Below, in pieces: positions 1 to 9,962 of a stretch of 64,000 nt of DNA. The first letter of the stretch is position 1. Each line of letters begins with the position of its first letter. Source of the stretch: Rhodanobacter sp. (GTDB taxonomy: Bacteria; Pseudomonadota; Gammaproteobacteria; Xanthomonadales; Rhodanobacteraceae); NCBI GenBank assembly GCA_040371205.1, contig AP031382.1, forward strand, positions 496,001 through 560,000, read 5' to 3'. Under the pieces are notes generated by a model that was not told where the DNA came from, searched no databases, and saw nothing but the letters and a program-made list of their open reading frames with translations. Made by a program: the position numbers and the translations under genes.

Positions 1-100
1 GCAGGCAGATCAGCCACACGATGGGATAAAGCACCAGCGCCAGCAGCGCCAGCGGCCAGCAGAACACCAGCAGCAACAACCAGAGCAGGAAGGCGCCCAT
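1..100 (-). CDS. Small membrane protein, N-terminal part (cut by window edge)
   Basis: An ATG at 98-100 on the minus strand has a GAGG Shine-Dalgarno 7 nt upstream. The 33 visible codons begin M-G-A-F-L-L-W and are almost entirely Leu, Val, Ala and aromatic residues, so this is a membrane-spanning N-terminus. The gene runs off the left edge, so no family can be named. It lies downstream of, and co-oriented with, the NnrU-like gene, with 87 bases between them in which I see no further gene. Confidence 0.6.
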   Translation of the reverse strand, partial: MGAFLLWLLLLVFCWPLALLALVLYPIVWLICL

Positions 101-187
101 GACAAAACCTCGCGGGATGGATATGCGCACTCTAGCGCGATCCGCCGTGGCCGCGCAGATGGCTTCCGGCATGGTGCCCGCGGGCGC

Positions 188-766
188 CTACATCACCGGC
201 GTCACGCCGATCAGCAGCGCGTGCAGCCAGAACGCGAAGACCGCCCATGCCGCGACGCCGGCGACGATGGCGATGCACGTGCCCTTGAGGGTGCCGGGGG
301 GATACGCGGTGCCTTCGCGGCGGTCGCGCCGGCGCGAAGCGGCGAACAGCACCACGGCCCACAGCAGGAAGGCGCCGAACAGCACCACGTCGTGCAGCAT
401 GCCGGTGGCGAGCAGGTGGCCGAACGCCCAGGTCTTCACCGCCAGCACCTGCGGATGGTGCAGCCGCGATTTGATGCCGTTGCGCGGCACGCGCGCGGCG
501 GCCAGCAACACAAAGGCCACCAGGGTGAACAGCGCGTTGAGGCGCATCAGCCATGCCGGCGGCGAGTACAGCAACACGGGGTGCTGCCGGGCCAGGCCGA
601 AGCCCCAGCAGATCAGCGCGAAGCCGAGCAGCGACAGCAGCGAATACAGCGCCTTCCAGCGCATCGCGCCCAGGCGCGCGACCTGCCGCGTGCGCCAGCC
701 GTCGGCGAAGATGCGCAGCGAATGCAGGCCGAGGAACAGCGCAAGGCCAAGGATCAGCACGGGCAT
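188..766 (-). CDS. NnrU-family integral membrane protein
   Basis: This 192-residue protein has about six hydrophobic segments. It starts MPVLILGLALFLGLHSLRIF, and the conserved H-S-L-R segment in the first helix together with the H-P-V-L and H-H-P-Q-V-L loops matches the NnrU family (first named in nitrite/nitric-oxide gene clusters, function unproven). I chose the ATG at 764-766 because GAGG lies 8 nt upstream; the frame stays open further upstream but without family similarity. No denitrification genes are nearby, so a role in nitrogen-oxide metabolism is not supported by context. The family call is good, the function unknown. Confidence 0.8.
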   Translation of the reverse strand: MPVLILGLALFLGLHSLRIFADGWRTRQVARLGAMRWKALYSLLSLLGFALICWGFGLARQHPVLLYSPPAWLMRLNALFTLVAFVLLAAARVPRNGIKSRLHHPQVLAVKTWAFGHLLATGMLHDVVLFGAFLLWAVVLFAASRRRDRREGTAYPPGTLKGTCIAIVAGVAAWAVFAFWLHALLIGVTPVM

Positions 767-818
767 GGCGGCTACCTCGTAGGACGGCGGCCAGCCGAGT
801 GTAGGCGGCTGGCCGCCA

Positions 819-1379
819 TTACGCACGCGGCGGCAGTGCCTCCGCGCGCACGGCGAGCGCAACGCAGTCTTCGGCCAGGACGAGACGGCCGCCGTCCGGC
901 AGCCAGCCTGCGCCCGCATGCAGCGGGCCGGCCGCGCAGTCGAAGGAGCCGCGTGCGCAATACACCAGCACCACGTCCGAACCGACTTCGTGTGCGCCGG
1001 CCGTGCGCCACACCTCGATGCCGCCGCGTGCATGGTTTCGGCGCAGCATCAGGTTGAAGTCGCGGCAGGGGCCGCCGGCGAGCGTCACGTCGACGCCGGC
1101 TTCGCCGGGGAACGCAAACGGCGCGCAGGGCGTGGTGAGCGCGTGGCGGCGGCCGTCGTCCAGCGCCATCGTGAAGCCGTCGCCGGCCAGCAGGGCGATC
1201 ACGCGGTCGACGCCGGGGAAGGCGGAGAACGGCGCGGCGCTCTCCACCTCGGCGATGCTCACGCGCCACAGGAAATCGTCCATGCCCGCGCCGGGCGGGT
1301 GGACGAGCAGTTCGCGCGTGCGGCCTTGGCCGTTCTTCCACGGCCTGACGGTGCAGTCCGCGGGGTTCACGATGGGCAT
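819..1379 (-). CDS. HutD/Ves family protein (cupin-like)
   Basis: This 186-residue cytoplasmic protein carries the family hallmarks near its N-terminus: W-K-N-G-x-G-x-T-R-E at about residues 14-23, then W-R-V-S-I-A-E-V at about 38-45 and F-P-G-V-D-R. These fit HutD (histidine-utilisation accessory protein) and E. coli Ves. The start ATG at 1377-1379 has GAGG 5 nt upstream. No hut genes are in the window, so a histidine-catabolism role is only a family association. It lies between the chemotaxis transducer and the NnrU-like gene, all on the minus strand. Confidence 0.8.
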   Translation of the reverse strand: MPIVNPADCTVRPWKNGQGRTRELLVHPPGAGMDDFLWRVSIAEVESAAPFSAFPGVDRVIALLAGDGFTMALDDGRRHALTTPCAPFAFPGEAGVDVTLAGGPCRDFNLMLRRNHARGGIEVWRTAGAHEVGSDVVLVYCARGSFDCAAGPLHAGAGWLPDGGRLVLAEDCVALAVRAEALPPRA

Positions 1380-1495
1380 GGGCGCCTCGGGGTCGTCGGG
1401 TGCCGCATGGTAGCGGCGCAGGCGCCCGCATTCGAAGGCGCCCGGCGCATGAGGCCTGTGCGGGCGGGATCGTCGACGGCGATCACACCGCGCGG

Positions 1496-2881
1496 TCAGC
1501 CGGACGTGCCTGTCTGCAATTCCGCGATGGTGCGGCTGGCCTGCGTCAGCCCGTTGGCCTGCATGCGGGCGTCGTCGGCGATCTGCCGGATCAGTTGCCC
1601 GACCTGGGTCGACGAGTCGGTGATGGCCTGCATCGCCTGGCCGGCGCGTTCGGCGTGTGCGGCGCAACTGGCCACGGCGTCGGTGGTGTTCTGCACCAAG
1701 GTGTAGATGTCCTTGGCGGATGCGGCGCTGCGCAGGGCCAGCGCGCGCACCTCCTGCGCCACCACGGCAAAGCCCTTGCCCAGTTCGCCGGCATGCGCGG
1801 CTTCCACCGCGGCGTTGAGCGAGAGAATGTTGGTCTGGAAGGCAATCGAGTTCATCACCGAGATGATCTCGCCCATGTCCTTGGAGTGCTGGTTGATGTC
1901 GGCGATGTCGGCCACCAGCCGCTCCACCAGCGTATTGCCGGCGTTGGCGCTCTGCGTGGCCTCGGCGGCGAGCCGGTTGGCGGTCTGCGCTTCGCCGGCA
2001 ATCGCCGGCACGGTGGCGTTGAGTTCCTCGACCGAATCGCGCAGCGCCCGTGCGGCCAGCGTCTGGCGGGTCACGTCGGTGGCCAGCTTGACCACTTTGT
2101 GCGGCCGGCCCGAGGCGTCGAGGATCGGGTTGTAGCTGGCCTGCAGCCACACCGGGCCGCCGTTGCGGTGCACGCGCTTGTACAGCCCGGCGTTGTACTC
2201 GCCGTCGTGCAGGCGCCGCCAGAATTCGCGGTAGGCCGCGCTCTCGCGCTCCTGTTTCTCGACGAACATGCGGTGGTGCTGGCCGACCACTTCGTCGCGG
2301 CGGTAGCCCATCGCGGCAAGGAAGTTGTCGTTGGCCTCCTGCACGATGCCGTGCAGGTCGAACGTGATCACCGCCTGTGCGCGGTCGATCGCCGCGAGCC
2401 GGCTGGTCATGTCCGCGGCCACGAGGCGTTGTTCGGTGACGTCGGTGGCGTACTTGACCACGCGGTACACCCGTCCGGAGCGGTCGCGGATCGGGCTGTA
2501 GCTGCCCTGGATCCACACCTCGCGGCCGTTGGCGTCGAGGCGCCGGAACAGCCCGCTGCGATGCCGGCCCTCGCCCAGTTCGCGCCAGAACTCGTGGTAG
2601 GCCTCGCTGTCGCGTTCGTCCGGATCCACGAACATGCGGTGATGCTGGCCGACGACCTGCGCGCGCTCGTAGCCGAAGCAGCGCAGGAAGTTGTCGTTGG
2701 CGTCGAGGATCGTGCCGTCCGGCGCGAATTCGATCATGGCCTGCGTGTGGTCGATGGCCGCGATGCGGCCGAGCAGGTCGCGATGCTCGCGCTGGTCATG
2801 CCATGTTTGCCGCGGCTTGTGCCGGTGCGCGAGGCGCAGGCCGAGCAGGTTGTCGAACAGGGAATGCAAGGTCGTAGTCAT
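1496..2881 (-). CDS. Soluble methyl-accepting chemotaxis protein with two PAS domains
   Basis: The 461-residue protein has no membrane segment. Two tandem PAS domains (about residues 50-165 and 170-285) each carry the D-A-N-D-N-F-L or E-A-N-D-N-F-L element and a V-G-Q-H-H-R-M-F-V motif, which is typical of the Aer/BdlA-like group that binds haem or flavin. The C-terminal third is a short MCP signalling hairpin with the conserved tip around G-K-G-F-A-V-V-A-Q-E-V-R-A-L. It therefore probably senses redox or oxygen inside the cell and signals to CheA/CheW, which are not in this window. I start at ATG 2879-2881 because GAGGG lies 6 nt upstream; a start 12 codons earlier is possible. Confidence 0.88.
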   Translation of the reverse strand: MTTTLHSLFDNLLGLRLAHRHKPRQTWHDQREHRDLLGRIAAIDHTQAMIEFAPDGTILDANDNFLRCFGYERAQVVGQHHRMFVDPDERDSEAYHEFWRELGEGRHRSGLFRRLDANGREVWIQGSYSPIRDRSGRVYRVVKYATDVTEQRLVAADMTSRLAAIDRAQAVITFDLHGIVQEANDNFLAAMGYRRDEVVGQHHRMFVEKQERESAAYREFWRRLHDGEYNAGLYKRVHRNGGPVWLQASYNPILDASGRPHKVVKLATDVTRQTLAARALRDSVEELNATVPAIAGEAQTANRLAAEATQSANAGNTLVERLVADIADINQHSKDMGEIISVMNSIAFQTNILSLNAAVEAAHAGELGKGFAVVAQEVRALALRSAASAKDIYTLVQNTTDAVASCAAHAERAGQAMQAITDSSTQVGQLIRQIADDARMQANGLTQASRTIAELQTGTSG

Positions 2882-3039
2882 ACGGTCCCTCGGCCCGGTT
2901 GCCATCCTTATGACCACGCTAGCGGCAGGGGTGGCCCGGACTTGAGGGCCGCCATGCCTCCGCGCCGTCGCCGGCCACCGCGGGCGCGGCGCCGCCGTGG
3001 CGGCCGGCGTCGCAGTCCACGCCCGCGGGTTGCCTGATC

Positions 3040-3067
3040 CCGCCTGAGCCGGAGGAAGCTCAGGCGG
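3040..3067 (-). terminator. Hairpin downstream of mscL
   Basis: A perfect 10-bp stem (3040-3049 with 3058-3067) and an 8-nt loop lie 22 bases after the mscL stop. No U-run follows on the minus strand, so it is at best a factor-assisted terminator or an RNA-stabilising 3' end. Confidence 0.5.
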
Positions 3068-3089
3068 CAGGATGCCGGATTGCCGCGGA

Positions 3090-3500
3090 CTACGGCTTGT
3101 TCTTCAGCAGATCGCGGATCTCGGTGAGCAGGGCCACGTCGGCCGGCGGCGCGGCGGGCGCCTCTTCCGCCTTCTTGTGGATGCGGTTCATCACCTTGAT
3201 CAGCATGAAGATGGCGAAGGCTACGATGATGAACGTGATCACGGTGTTGATGAAGTTGCCGTAGTTGATCGCCACCTCGGCGATCTTGTGCTTCGGGTCG
3301 CTGTCGTCGGCGGGCTTGAGCACCCATTTCATCGCCGTGAAGTCGATGCCGCCGGTAAGCACGCCGATCGGCGGCATGATGACGTCGCTGACCAGCGAAC
3401 TGACGATCTTGCCGAACGCGCCGCCGATCACGATGCCGACGGCCATGTCCATCACGTTGCCGCGCATCGCGAACGCCTTGAATTCCTGCAGCATGCTCAT
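3090..3500 (-). CDS. mscL: Large-conductance mechanosensitive channel MscL
   Basis: This 136-residue protein matches the full length of MscL. The N-terminal S1 helix ([12 protein letters not shown]), the TM1 stretch [12 protein letters not shown] and the TM2 region [13 protein letters not shown] are all present, followed by the charged C-terminal bundle L-L-T-E-I-R-D-L-L. The channel opens on membrane tension to release solutes during hypo-osmotic shock. The ATG at 3498-3500 has GGGGAG 6 nt upstream. It appears to be a single-gene transcription unit with a hairpin downstream. Confidence 0.97.
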   Translation of the reverse strand: MSMLQEFKAFAMRGNVMDMAVGIVIGGAFGKIVSSLVSDVIMPPIGVLTGGIDFTAMKWVLKPADDSDPKHKIAEVAINYGNFINTVITFIIVAFAIFMLIKVMNRIHKKAEEAPAAPPADVALLTEIRDLLKNKP

Positions 3501-3591
3501 GGTCTACTCCCCGTGGTGATAAGCCGTATGGCGGGGCAACTCTAGCGCAGCAGGGCCGGCCCGGCAGCGTCGTCGGGGTGCGTCCGCGGTC

Positions 3592-4278
3592 TCAGGCGAT
3601 GCGTCCGTCCAGCGCGGCCCAGCCGGCCAGCTCGGCATGGAAGCGGTCGCCGCGTTCGAGCGCGGCCACGCCGGCCGGCGTGCCGGTGAACACCAGGTCG
3701 CCGGGCTTGAGTTCGAACAGCGTGGAGAGCGCGGCCAGGATTTGCGGCACGTCGTGGATCATCTCGCCCAGCCGCGCGTGCTGGCGCACGGTGCCGTTCA
3801 CCGCCAGACGCAGTTCCGCCTCCGTGGGCGGCAGCGCGCCGTGCAGCGGGCGCAGCGCGGACACCGGCGCGGAATGGTCGAAGGCCTTGGCCACGTCCCA
3901 CGGGTGGCCTTTGGCCTTGGCCTGCGCCTGCAGGTCGCGGCGGGTGAGGTCCAGCCCCACGCCTACGCCCCACACCAGCGCGGCGGCGCGCTCCACCGGC
4001 ACGTCGCGGCCGCCCGCGCCCAGCGCCAGCACCATCTCCACCTCGTGGTGCAGTTCGCTGGTGGCGGAGGGATACGGCACGTCGGCGCCGTCGGCCACCA
4101 CCGCGTCGGCGGGCTTGCAGAAGAACATCGGCCGGCCGGGCTCCACCGCGGCGCCCATTTCCTTCGCATGGTCGGCGTAGTTGCGGCCGATGCAGAACAC
4201 GCGGCGGATCGGGAAGCGCAGCGCGCTGCCCTGGATCGGCAGGCTGGGCACGGCGGGGGCGGCGATGGCGTAGTCCAT
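3592..4278 (-). CDS. Fumarylacetoacetate hydrolase (FAH) family protein
   Basis: The 228-residue protein has the FAH-fold catalytic signature: C-I-G-R-N-Y-A-D-H-A-K-E near residue 30, F-C-K-P near 53, the metal ligands E-x-E in H-H-E-V-E-M (about 72-76), and T-P-A-G-V near 200. Members hydrolyse acylpyruvates or decarboxylate oxaloacetate, and sequence alone cannot choose the substrate; the short form resembles YcgM/FAHD1 acylpyruvases. The ATG at 4276-4278 is used; a GTG two codons earlier (4284) is an alternative and neither has a strong Shine-Dalgarno. It is divergent from the efflux operon. Confidence 0.88.
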   Translation of the reverse strand: MDYAIAAPAVPSLPIQGSALRFPIRRVFCIGRNYADHAKEMGAAVEPGRPMFFCKPADAVVADGADVPYPSATSELHHEVEMVLALGAGGRDVPVERAAALVWGVGVGLDLTRRDLQAQAKAKGHPWDVAKAFDHSAPVSALRPLHGALPPTEAELRLAVNGTVRQHARLGEMIHDVPQILAALSTLFELKPGDLVFTGTPAGVAALERGDRFHAELAGWAALDGRIA

Positions 4279-4403
4279 GCGCACGAGTCTAGCGGGCCGG
4301 CGTCCGGGTGACAGCTGTCATCGGCGATGGCTGATGATCGCCCGTGTTGCCGCCGCGAGCCGATGGCTACGGTGTGCGCATCGTGCAATCGCAGGGGAAG
4401 ACG

Positions 4404-5645
4404 GTGAGCCAGGCCGAGTTGTTGAAGGAATTGCGCATCGCGAAGCACCAGCGCGACGAGCCCGGCCACGGGAGTCCGCGCTGGCCGTGGATCGCGCTCG
4501 TCGCGGCGATCCTGCTGGTGCTGGCCGGCGCCGCTGCGTGGTGGCTGGCGGGTCATCGCGCCATCGCGGTGCAGACGGCGGTGGCGGTGTCGCCGGCCAG
4601 CGATGCCGATGCGGGCGCGGTGCTGCAGGCCACCGGCTACGTCACCGCGCGGCGGCAGGCCACGGTGTCGGCGCAGATCACCGGCACGCTCACTGCGGTG
4701 CTGATCGAGGAAGGCGACCACGTGAAGAAGGGCCAGGTGCTGGCCCGGCTCGACGACAGCGCCTACCGCGCCGCGCTGGAGGCGGCCCGCACGCAGGCCG
4801 CTGCCGCGCATGCGCTGGTGGCGCAGTATCAGGCCCAGCTGGCGCAGAACCTGCGCGACGCCGCGCGCCAGCAGTCGCTGGCCGCGCAGGGGCTGGTGTC
4901 GAAGCAGGCGGCCGAGCAGGCCCGCACGCTGGCGGAGAGCACGCGCGCCCAACTGGTCGCGCAGCAGAAGACCGCGGCCTCGGCCGACGCGCAGGTGGCC
5001 GAGGCGCAGGTCAATTTCGACTACTGCGTGGTGCGCGCGCCGTTCGACGGCGTGATCACCACCAAGGACGCGCAGGTGGGCGAGATCGTCTCGCCGTTCT
5101 CCGCCGGCGGCGGCTTCACCCGCACCGGCATCGGCACCATCGTCGACATGGACTCGCTGGAAGTGGACGTGGACGTCAACGAGGCCTACATCGGCCGCGT
5201 GAAGCCGGACATGCCGGCCGAGGCGGTGCTCGATGCCTATCCGGACTGGCGCATCCCCGCCCACGTCATCGCCATCGTGCCCGCCGCCGACCGCGGCAAG
5301 GCCACCGTGAAGGTGCGCGTGGCGCTGGAGCAGAAGGACGCGCGCATCGTGCCCGACATGGGCGTGCGGGTGTCCTTCCTCGAACAGAAGCCGGCCAGCG
5401 TGGCGCAGGCGCCGAGAGGCGTGCTGGTGCCGGCGAAGGCCATCGTGCAGCGCGACGGCCGCAGCGCGGTGTTCGTGGTTGCCGATGGCAAGGCGCAATT
5501 GCGCACGGTGCGGCCGGCGGCGCGCAACTACGGCGACATGAAGCTGATACCGGACGCGGTGCAGGCGGGCGACGCGGTGGTGCTGTCGCCGCCGGCCGGG
5601 CTGCACGACGGTTCGGACGTCCAGACGCAAGCATCCAGACCCTGA
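4404..5645 (+). CDS. Periplasmic adaptor subunit of an ABC efflux pump (MacA/HlyD-like)
   Basis: This 413-residue membrane-fusion protein has one N-terminal membrane anchor (about residues 25-50), then a split biotinyl-lipoyl domain beginning V-S-A-Q-I-T-G-T-L and closing with V-R-A-P-F-D-G-V-I. Between the halves is an Ala/Gln-rich coiled-coil hairpin (about 110-200), followed by beta-barrel and membrane-proximal domains. It should link an inner-membrane ABC pump to an outer-membrane channel; no TolC-like gene is present. I take the GTG at 4404 because AGGGGA lies 5 nt before it; the frame is open 20 codons further upstream without a ribosome-binding site. It is the first gene of a four-gene operon. 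Confidence 0.88.
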   Translation: MSQAELLKELRIAKHQRDEPGHGSPRWPWIALVAAILLVLAGAAAWWLAGHRAIAVQTAVAVSPASDADAGAVLQATGYVTARRQATVSAQITGTLTAVLIEEGDHVKKGQVLARLDDSAYRAALEAARTQAAAAHALVAQYQAQLAQNLRDAARQQSLAAQGLVSKQAAEQARTLAESTRAQLVAQQKTAASADAQVAEAQVNFDYCVVRAPFDGVITTKDAQVGEIVSPFSAGGGFTRTGIGTIVDMDSLEVDVDVNEAYIGRVKPDMPAEAVLDAYPDWRIPAHVIAIVPAADRGKATVKVRVALEQKDARIVPDMGVRVSFLEQKPASVAQAPRGVLVPAKAIVQRDGRSAVFVVADGKAQLRTVRPAARNYGDMKLIPDAVQAGDAVVLSPPAGLHDGSDVQTQASRP

Positions 5646-5675
5646 TCCATAGACCGCCCTGACGGAGACGCAAGC

Positions 5676-6362
<687 letters not shown>

Positions 6363-6372
6363 GGACGCTGCC

Positions 6373-7536
6373 ATGAAATATTTCCACCTGATCTGGGCCG
6401 CGCTGTTCCGGCGCAAGTCGCGCACCTTCCTCACCCTGGTCTCCATCGTCGCGGCGTTCCTGCTGTTCGGCCTGCTCGATTCGGTGCGGCTGGCCTTCAC
6501 CGCCGGCGACAGCGTGGCCGGCGCCGGGCGGCTGATCGTGAACTCGCGCATGTCGATGCAGCAGCCGCTGCCGGAGAGCCTGGGCGCGCGCATCGCCGCG
6601 GTGCCCGGCGTGGCCGCGGTGGCCTCGGCGAACTGGTTCGGCGGCGTCTACCAGGATCCGCGCAACCAGGTCATCAGCTTCGCGGTGAGCCCGGATTACT
6701 TCGGCCTCTATCCGGAGCTGGACCTGCCGGCCGACCAGCGCGCGACCTGGGACAAGACGCGCACCGGCGCCGTGGTGGGCGCGGCGCTGGCCAAGCGCTT
6801 CGGCTGGAAGATCGGCGACAAGATCCCGCTGCAGTCGACTATCTTCCCGTCCAAGGCCAGCGGCAACAACACCTGGACCTTCGACATCGTGGGCATCTTC
6901 CACGCGAAGGACCCGCGCGACGCCGGACGCGAACAGATGCTGATGTTCCACTGGAAGTACTTCGACGAGAACAACGCCTTCGGCTCCGGCACCGTGCACT
7001 GGTACGTGGTGAAGGTGGCCGATCCGGCGCGGGCCGACGCGGTGGCGAAGGCGATCGACGCGATCTCGGCCAACTCCGACCACGAGACCCGCGCGCAGAC
7101 CGAGCAGGCGTTCCAGGCCTCCTTCATCAAGCAACTGGTGAACATCGGGCTGATCGTCACGGCGATCATGGGCGCGGTGTTCTTCACCCTGCTGCTGCTC
7201 ACCGGCAACACCATGATGCAGGCGGTGCGCGAGCGCACGTCGGAACTGGCGGTGCTCAAGACGATCGGCTTCTCCAGCGCCAGCGTGCTGGCGATGGTGC
7301 TGGCCGAGGGCGTGCTGATGCTGTTGCTGGGCGGTGTGATCGGGCTGGGCCTGGTGTCGCTGATCGTGCCGGGTATCGGTGTGGCCAGCGGCGGCATGCT
7401 TCCGGTGCACTCGGTGGCCGGCGGCACCTGGCTGGCCGGCGTGCTGCTGATGGTGCTGATCGGCGTGGTGGTGGGGCTGCCGCCCGCGTGGCGCGCGATG
7501 CGCCTGAATATCGTCGATGCCCTGAGCGGCCGTTGA
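6373..7536 (+). CDS. ABC transporter permease, FtsX/MacB-like
   Basis: The 387-residue protein has one N-terminal membrane helix ([12 protein letters not shown]), a large periplasmic domain (about residues 45-260, MacB_PCD type) and three C-terminal helices of the FtsX domain containing the [10 protein letters not shown] coupling motif. The ATG at 6373 lies 11 bases after the ATPase stop. With the next gene it forms a heterodimeric permease pair, unlike E. coli MacB, where ATPase and permease are one polypeptide. The substrate is unknown. Confidence 0.9.
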   Translation: MKYFHLIWAALFRRKSRTFLTLVSIVAAFLLFGLLDSVRLAFTAGDSVAGAGRLIVNSRMSMQQPLPESLGARIAAVPGVAAVASANWFGGVYQDPRNQVISFAVSPDYFGLYPELDLPADQRATWDKTRTGAVVGAALAKRFGWKIGDKIPLQSTIFPSKASGNNTWTFDIVGIFHAKDPRDAGREQMLMFHWKYFDENNAFGSGTVHWYVVKVADPARADAVAKAIDAISANSDHETRAQTEQAFQASFIKQLVNIGLIVTAIMGAVFFTLLLLTGNTMMQAVRERTSELAVLKTIGFSSASVLAMVLAEGVLMLLLGGVIGLGLVSLIVPGIGVASGGMLPVHSVAGGTWLAGVLLMVLIGVVVGLPPAWRAMRLNIVDALSGR

Positions 7537-7546
7537 GGAGCCAGCC

Positions 7547-8854
7547 ATGAAAAAATTCCTGATCAATCTCGGCCTGCTGCTGTTCGTCGTGGTGGCGCTG
7601 GTGCTGTGGACGAAGTTGCCCTGGTTCGGCGCGGTGGCGCTGGCGGTGGTGCTGGCGCTGTGGATGGCGTTGACGCGTACCGGGCGCCAGGCCGGTTCGG
7701 TGACCGCGGTGGGCATCGGCACGCTGCGCCAGCGGCTGGGTTCGTCGTCCGTGATCGTGATCGGCATCGCCGGCGTGGTCGGCGTGCTGGTGGCGCTGCT
7801 GGCGATGGGCCAGGGTTTCCAGGCCACGCTGCAGAGCGGCGGCCGCGACGACACGGCGATCGTGCTGCGCGGCGGTTCGGTGTCCGAGTCGCAGTCGGTG
7901 CTGACCCGCGACGACGTGGATGCCATCGAGCAGGCGCCGGGCATTGCGCGCGACGCGGCCGGCAAGCCGCTGGTCTCGGCCGAGCTGGTGGTGGCCGCCA
8001 ACCTGCCCAAGCGCGGCTCGGCCGACGACGGCAACGCGCAACTGCGCGGCGTGGACGAGGCTGCCTGGGCCTTGCGCCCGAACCTGAAGATCGTCGAAGG
8101 CCGCACGTTCAAGCCGGGCCTGCGCGAGTTGGTGGTGGGGCAGGGCGCGCACCGCGAATTCGCCGGCCTCGACGTGGGCGACGAGGTGAAGCTGGGCATG
8201 CAGACCTGGAAGGTGGTCGGCGTGTTCGCCAGCGGCGACGCCTACGATTCGGAGCTGTGGGCGGATCGCCGGGAAGTGGCTTCGGCCTATCGCCGCGGCA
8301 ACAGCGCCGAGTCGGTGCTGGTGAAGCTCAGCGATGCGGCGGCGTTCGATCCATTCAAGGCGGCGCTGGCGGCCGATCCCAAGTTGAAGGTGGAGGCCGA
8401 CACCACACGCGCGTTCTTCGCGCGGCAATCGGAAGGCCTGGCCAAGACCATCCGCGCGGTGGGCCTGGTGGTCGGCGTGATCATGGCGATCGGTGCGGTG
8501 TTCGGCGCGCTCAACTGCATGTTCGCCGCGGTGGCGGCGCGGGCGCGCGAGATCGCCACGCTGCGCGCGATCGGCTTCCGCGGCGGCCCGGTGGTGGTCT
8601 CGGTGATGCTGGAAACCATGCTGCTGGCCCTGCTCGGCGGCCTGCTCGGCGCACTGGCGGTGTGGCTGGTCTTCGACGGCTACACGGCGTCCACACTCAG
8701 CGGTCTGACCGACGTGGTGTTCCAGTTCAAGGTCGACCGCGGTCTGATCTGGACCGGCCTGAAGTGGGCGCTGGCGATCGGCTTCGTCGGCGGCCTGTTT
8801 CCCGCCGTGCGCGCGGCGCGCCTGCCGGTGACCACGGCGCTGCGCGAGCTTTGA
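7547..8854 (+). CDS. ABC transporter permease, FtsX/MacB-like
   Basis: The 435-residue second permease has two hydrophobic stretches close to the N-terminus (about residues 5-45 and 75-90), a periplasmic domain, and a C-terminal FtsX domain with the motif E-I-A-T-L-R-A-I-G-F and three membrane helices. It starts 10 bases after the previous gene and ends the operon adaptor-ATPase-permease-permease. The extra N-terminal helices make it longer than its partner. Such quartets are common in Xanthomonadales and are usually annotated as putative antimicrobial or lipid exporters; the cargo is not evident here. Confidence 0.9.
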   Translation: MKKFLINLGLLLFVVVALVLWTKLPWFGAVALAVVLALWMALTRTGRQAGSVTAVGIGTLRQRLGSSSVIVIGIAGVVGVLVALLAMGQGFQATLQSGGRDDTAIVLRGGSVSESQSVLTRDDVDAIEQAPGIARDAAGKPLVSAELVVAANLPKRGSADDGNAQLRGVDEAAWALRPNLKIVEGRTFKPGLRELVVGQGAHREFAGLDVGDEVKLGMQTWKVVGVFASGDAYDSELWADRREVASAYRRGNSAESVLVKLSDAAAFDPFKAALAADPKLKVEADTTRAFFARQSEGLAKTIRAVGLVVGVIMAIGAVFGALNCMFAAVAARAREIATLRAIGFRGGPVVVSVMLETMLLALLGGLLGALAVWLVFDGYTASTLSGLTDVVFQFKVDRGLIWTGLKWALAIGFVGGLFPAVRAARLPVTTALREL

Positions 8855-8860
8855 GCCGCA

Positions 8861-8919
8861 CGGGCTTCTTCCCTTCGGAGGGAGAAGCCCGCGGATTCGC
8901 GCCGGCGGCTTGCCGGCGC
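8861..8919. terminator. Two hairpins between convergent genes
   Basis: The first hairpin (8861-8891) pairs a 13-bp arm with one bulged T around a TTCGG loop. The second (8899-8919) has an 8-bp stem GCGCCGGC and a 5-nt loop. They sit between the convergent ends of the efflux operon and the EamA gene. Neither has a U-run, so termination activity is an inference from position. Confidence 0.5.
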
Positions 8920-9827
8920 TACCCGCTCAAGCTTTCCTGGCGGTGCGCCAGCGCGATCACCGCCACGCCGAGCAGGATGATCGTCATGCCGATGACCTCG
9001 AATGCGCTCATGCGTTCGCCGGCCAGCAGCACGCCGAGCAGCACCGCCACCGGCGGATTCACGTAGGCATAGCTGGTGGCAAGCGCGGGGCGCGCATGCT
9101 TGAGCGCGTAGACGAAGGCGCTGAAGCCGATCAGCGAGCCGAACAGCACCAGATAGATCATCGCCGCGCCGGCACGCAGCGTGGGATGCGCGGGCAGGCG
9201 CTCGCCGCAGCCGAAGCCCACCAGGTACTGCGCCGAGCCGGCGCACAGCATCTGTATCGCGGTGTTCATCGAGCCGCTGGGCATGTCCTGCTGCTTGCTC
9301 CACACCGAGCCGAACGCCCAGGAGGCCGCGCCCAGCAGCAGCGCCAGCGCGGCGATGTGCGAGCCGGATAGCGAGCTTCCGAAGTTGAGCATGGCCACGC
9401 CCGCGAAACCGCAGGCGAGGCCCCACGCTTCGAGCCGGTTGGGCTTGTGCCCGAAGCCGATGCCGAACAGGGCGGCGAACAGCGGCATGCTGGCCAGCGC
9501 CACGGCGGTGACGCCCGAGCCCACGTGTTTCTCGGCGACGCTGCGCAGGCCGTTGCCGATGCCGAGCAGCAGCACGCCGGTGATCGCCGCGTTGCGCCAC
9601 TGCCGCGGCGTGGGCAGCGCCACGCCGCGCAGGCGCAGGCCGCCGAACAGCAGCAGGCCGGCGGCCAGCAGGCGCGTGCCCTCCAGCAGGAACGGCGGCC
9701 AGCTCTCCAGCGCAAAGTGGATGGCCAGATAGGTCGAGCCCCAGATCAGGTACAGCGCCAGCAGGCTCAGCGGCAGCAACAGGCGGACGCGGTGGTTCGC
9801 CGCGGTGGCGACGGTGGCTGGATTCAT
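8919..9827 (-). CDS. EamA/DMT-family transporter (YedA-like)
   Basis: The 302-residue protein has ten predicted membrane helices in two EamA repeats of five. The first repeat opens with Y-L-I-W-G-S-T-Y-L-A-I, and the second ends with a helix starting E-V-I-G-M-T-I-I-L-L-G. It belongs to the drug/metabolite transporter superfamily; many members export amino acids or related metabolites, but the substrate cannot be read from sequence. The ATG at 9825-9827 begins a 15-residue polar leader before the first helix; the frame extends 31 codons upstream without family similarity. Confidence 0.88.
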   Translation of the reverse strand: MNPATVATAANHRVRLLLPLSLLALYLIWGSTYLAIHFALESWPPFLLEGTRLLAAGLLLFGGLRLRGVALPTPRQWRNAAITGVLLLGIGNGLRSVAEKHVGSGVTAVALASMPLFAALFGIGFGHKPNRLEAWGLACGFAGVAMLNFGSSLSGSHIAALALLLGAASWAFGSVWSKQQDMPSGSMNTAIQMLCAGSAQYLVGFGCGERLPAHPTLRAGAAMIYLVLFGSLIGFSAFVYALKHARPALATSYAYVNPPVAVLLGVLLAGERMSAFEVIGMTIILLGVAVIALAHRQESLSG

Positions 9828-9962
9828 GGGGTGGTCCGGCAAGAGGGCGTCGCCGCGGGGCACGGCGACGGCGCACATGATGGACGAGGTGCGGGCGATG
9901 CGGTAGCGCATCGTGCGCAAGGCAGGCTTGAGGCGGCTTGCAACCGGCTTGCCGAAGCGCGG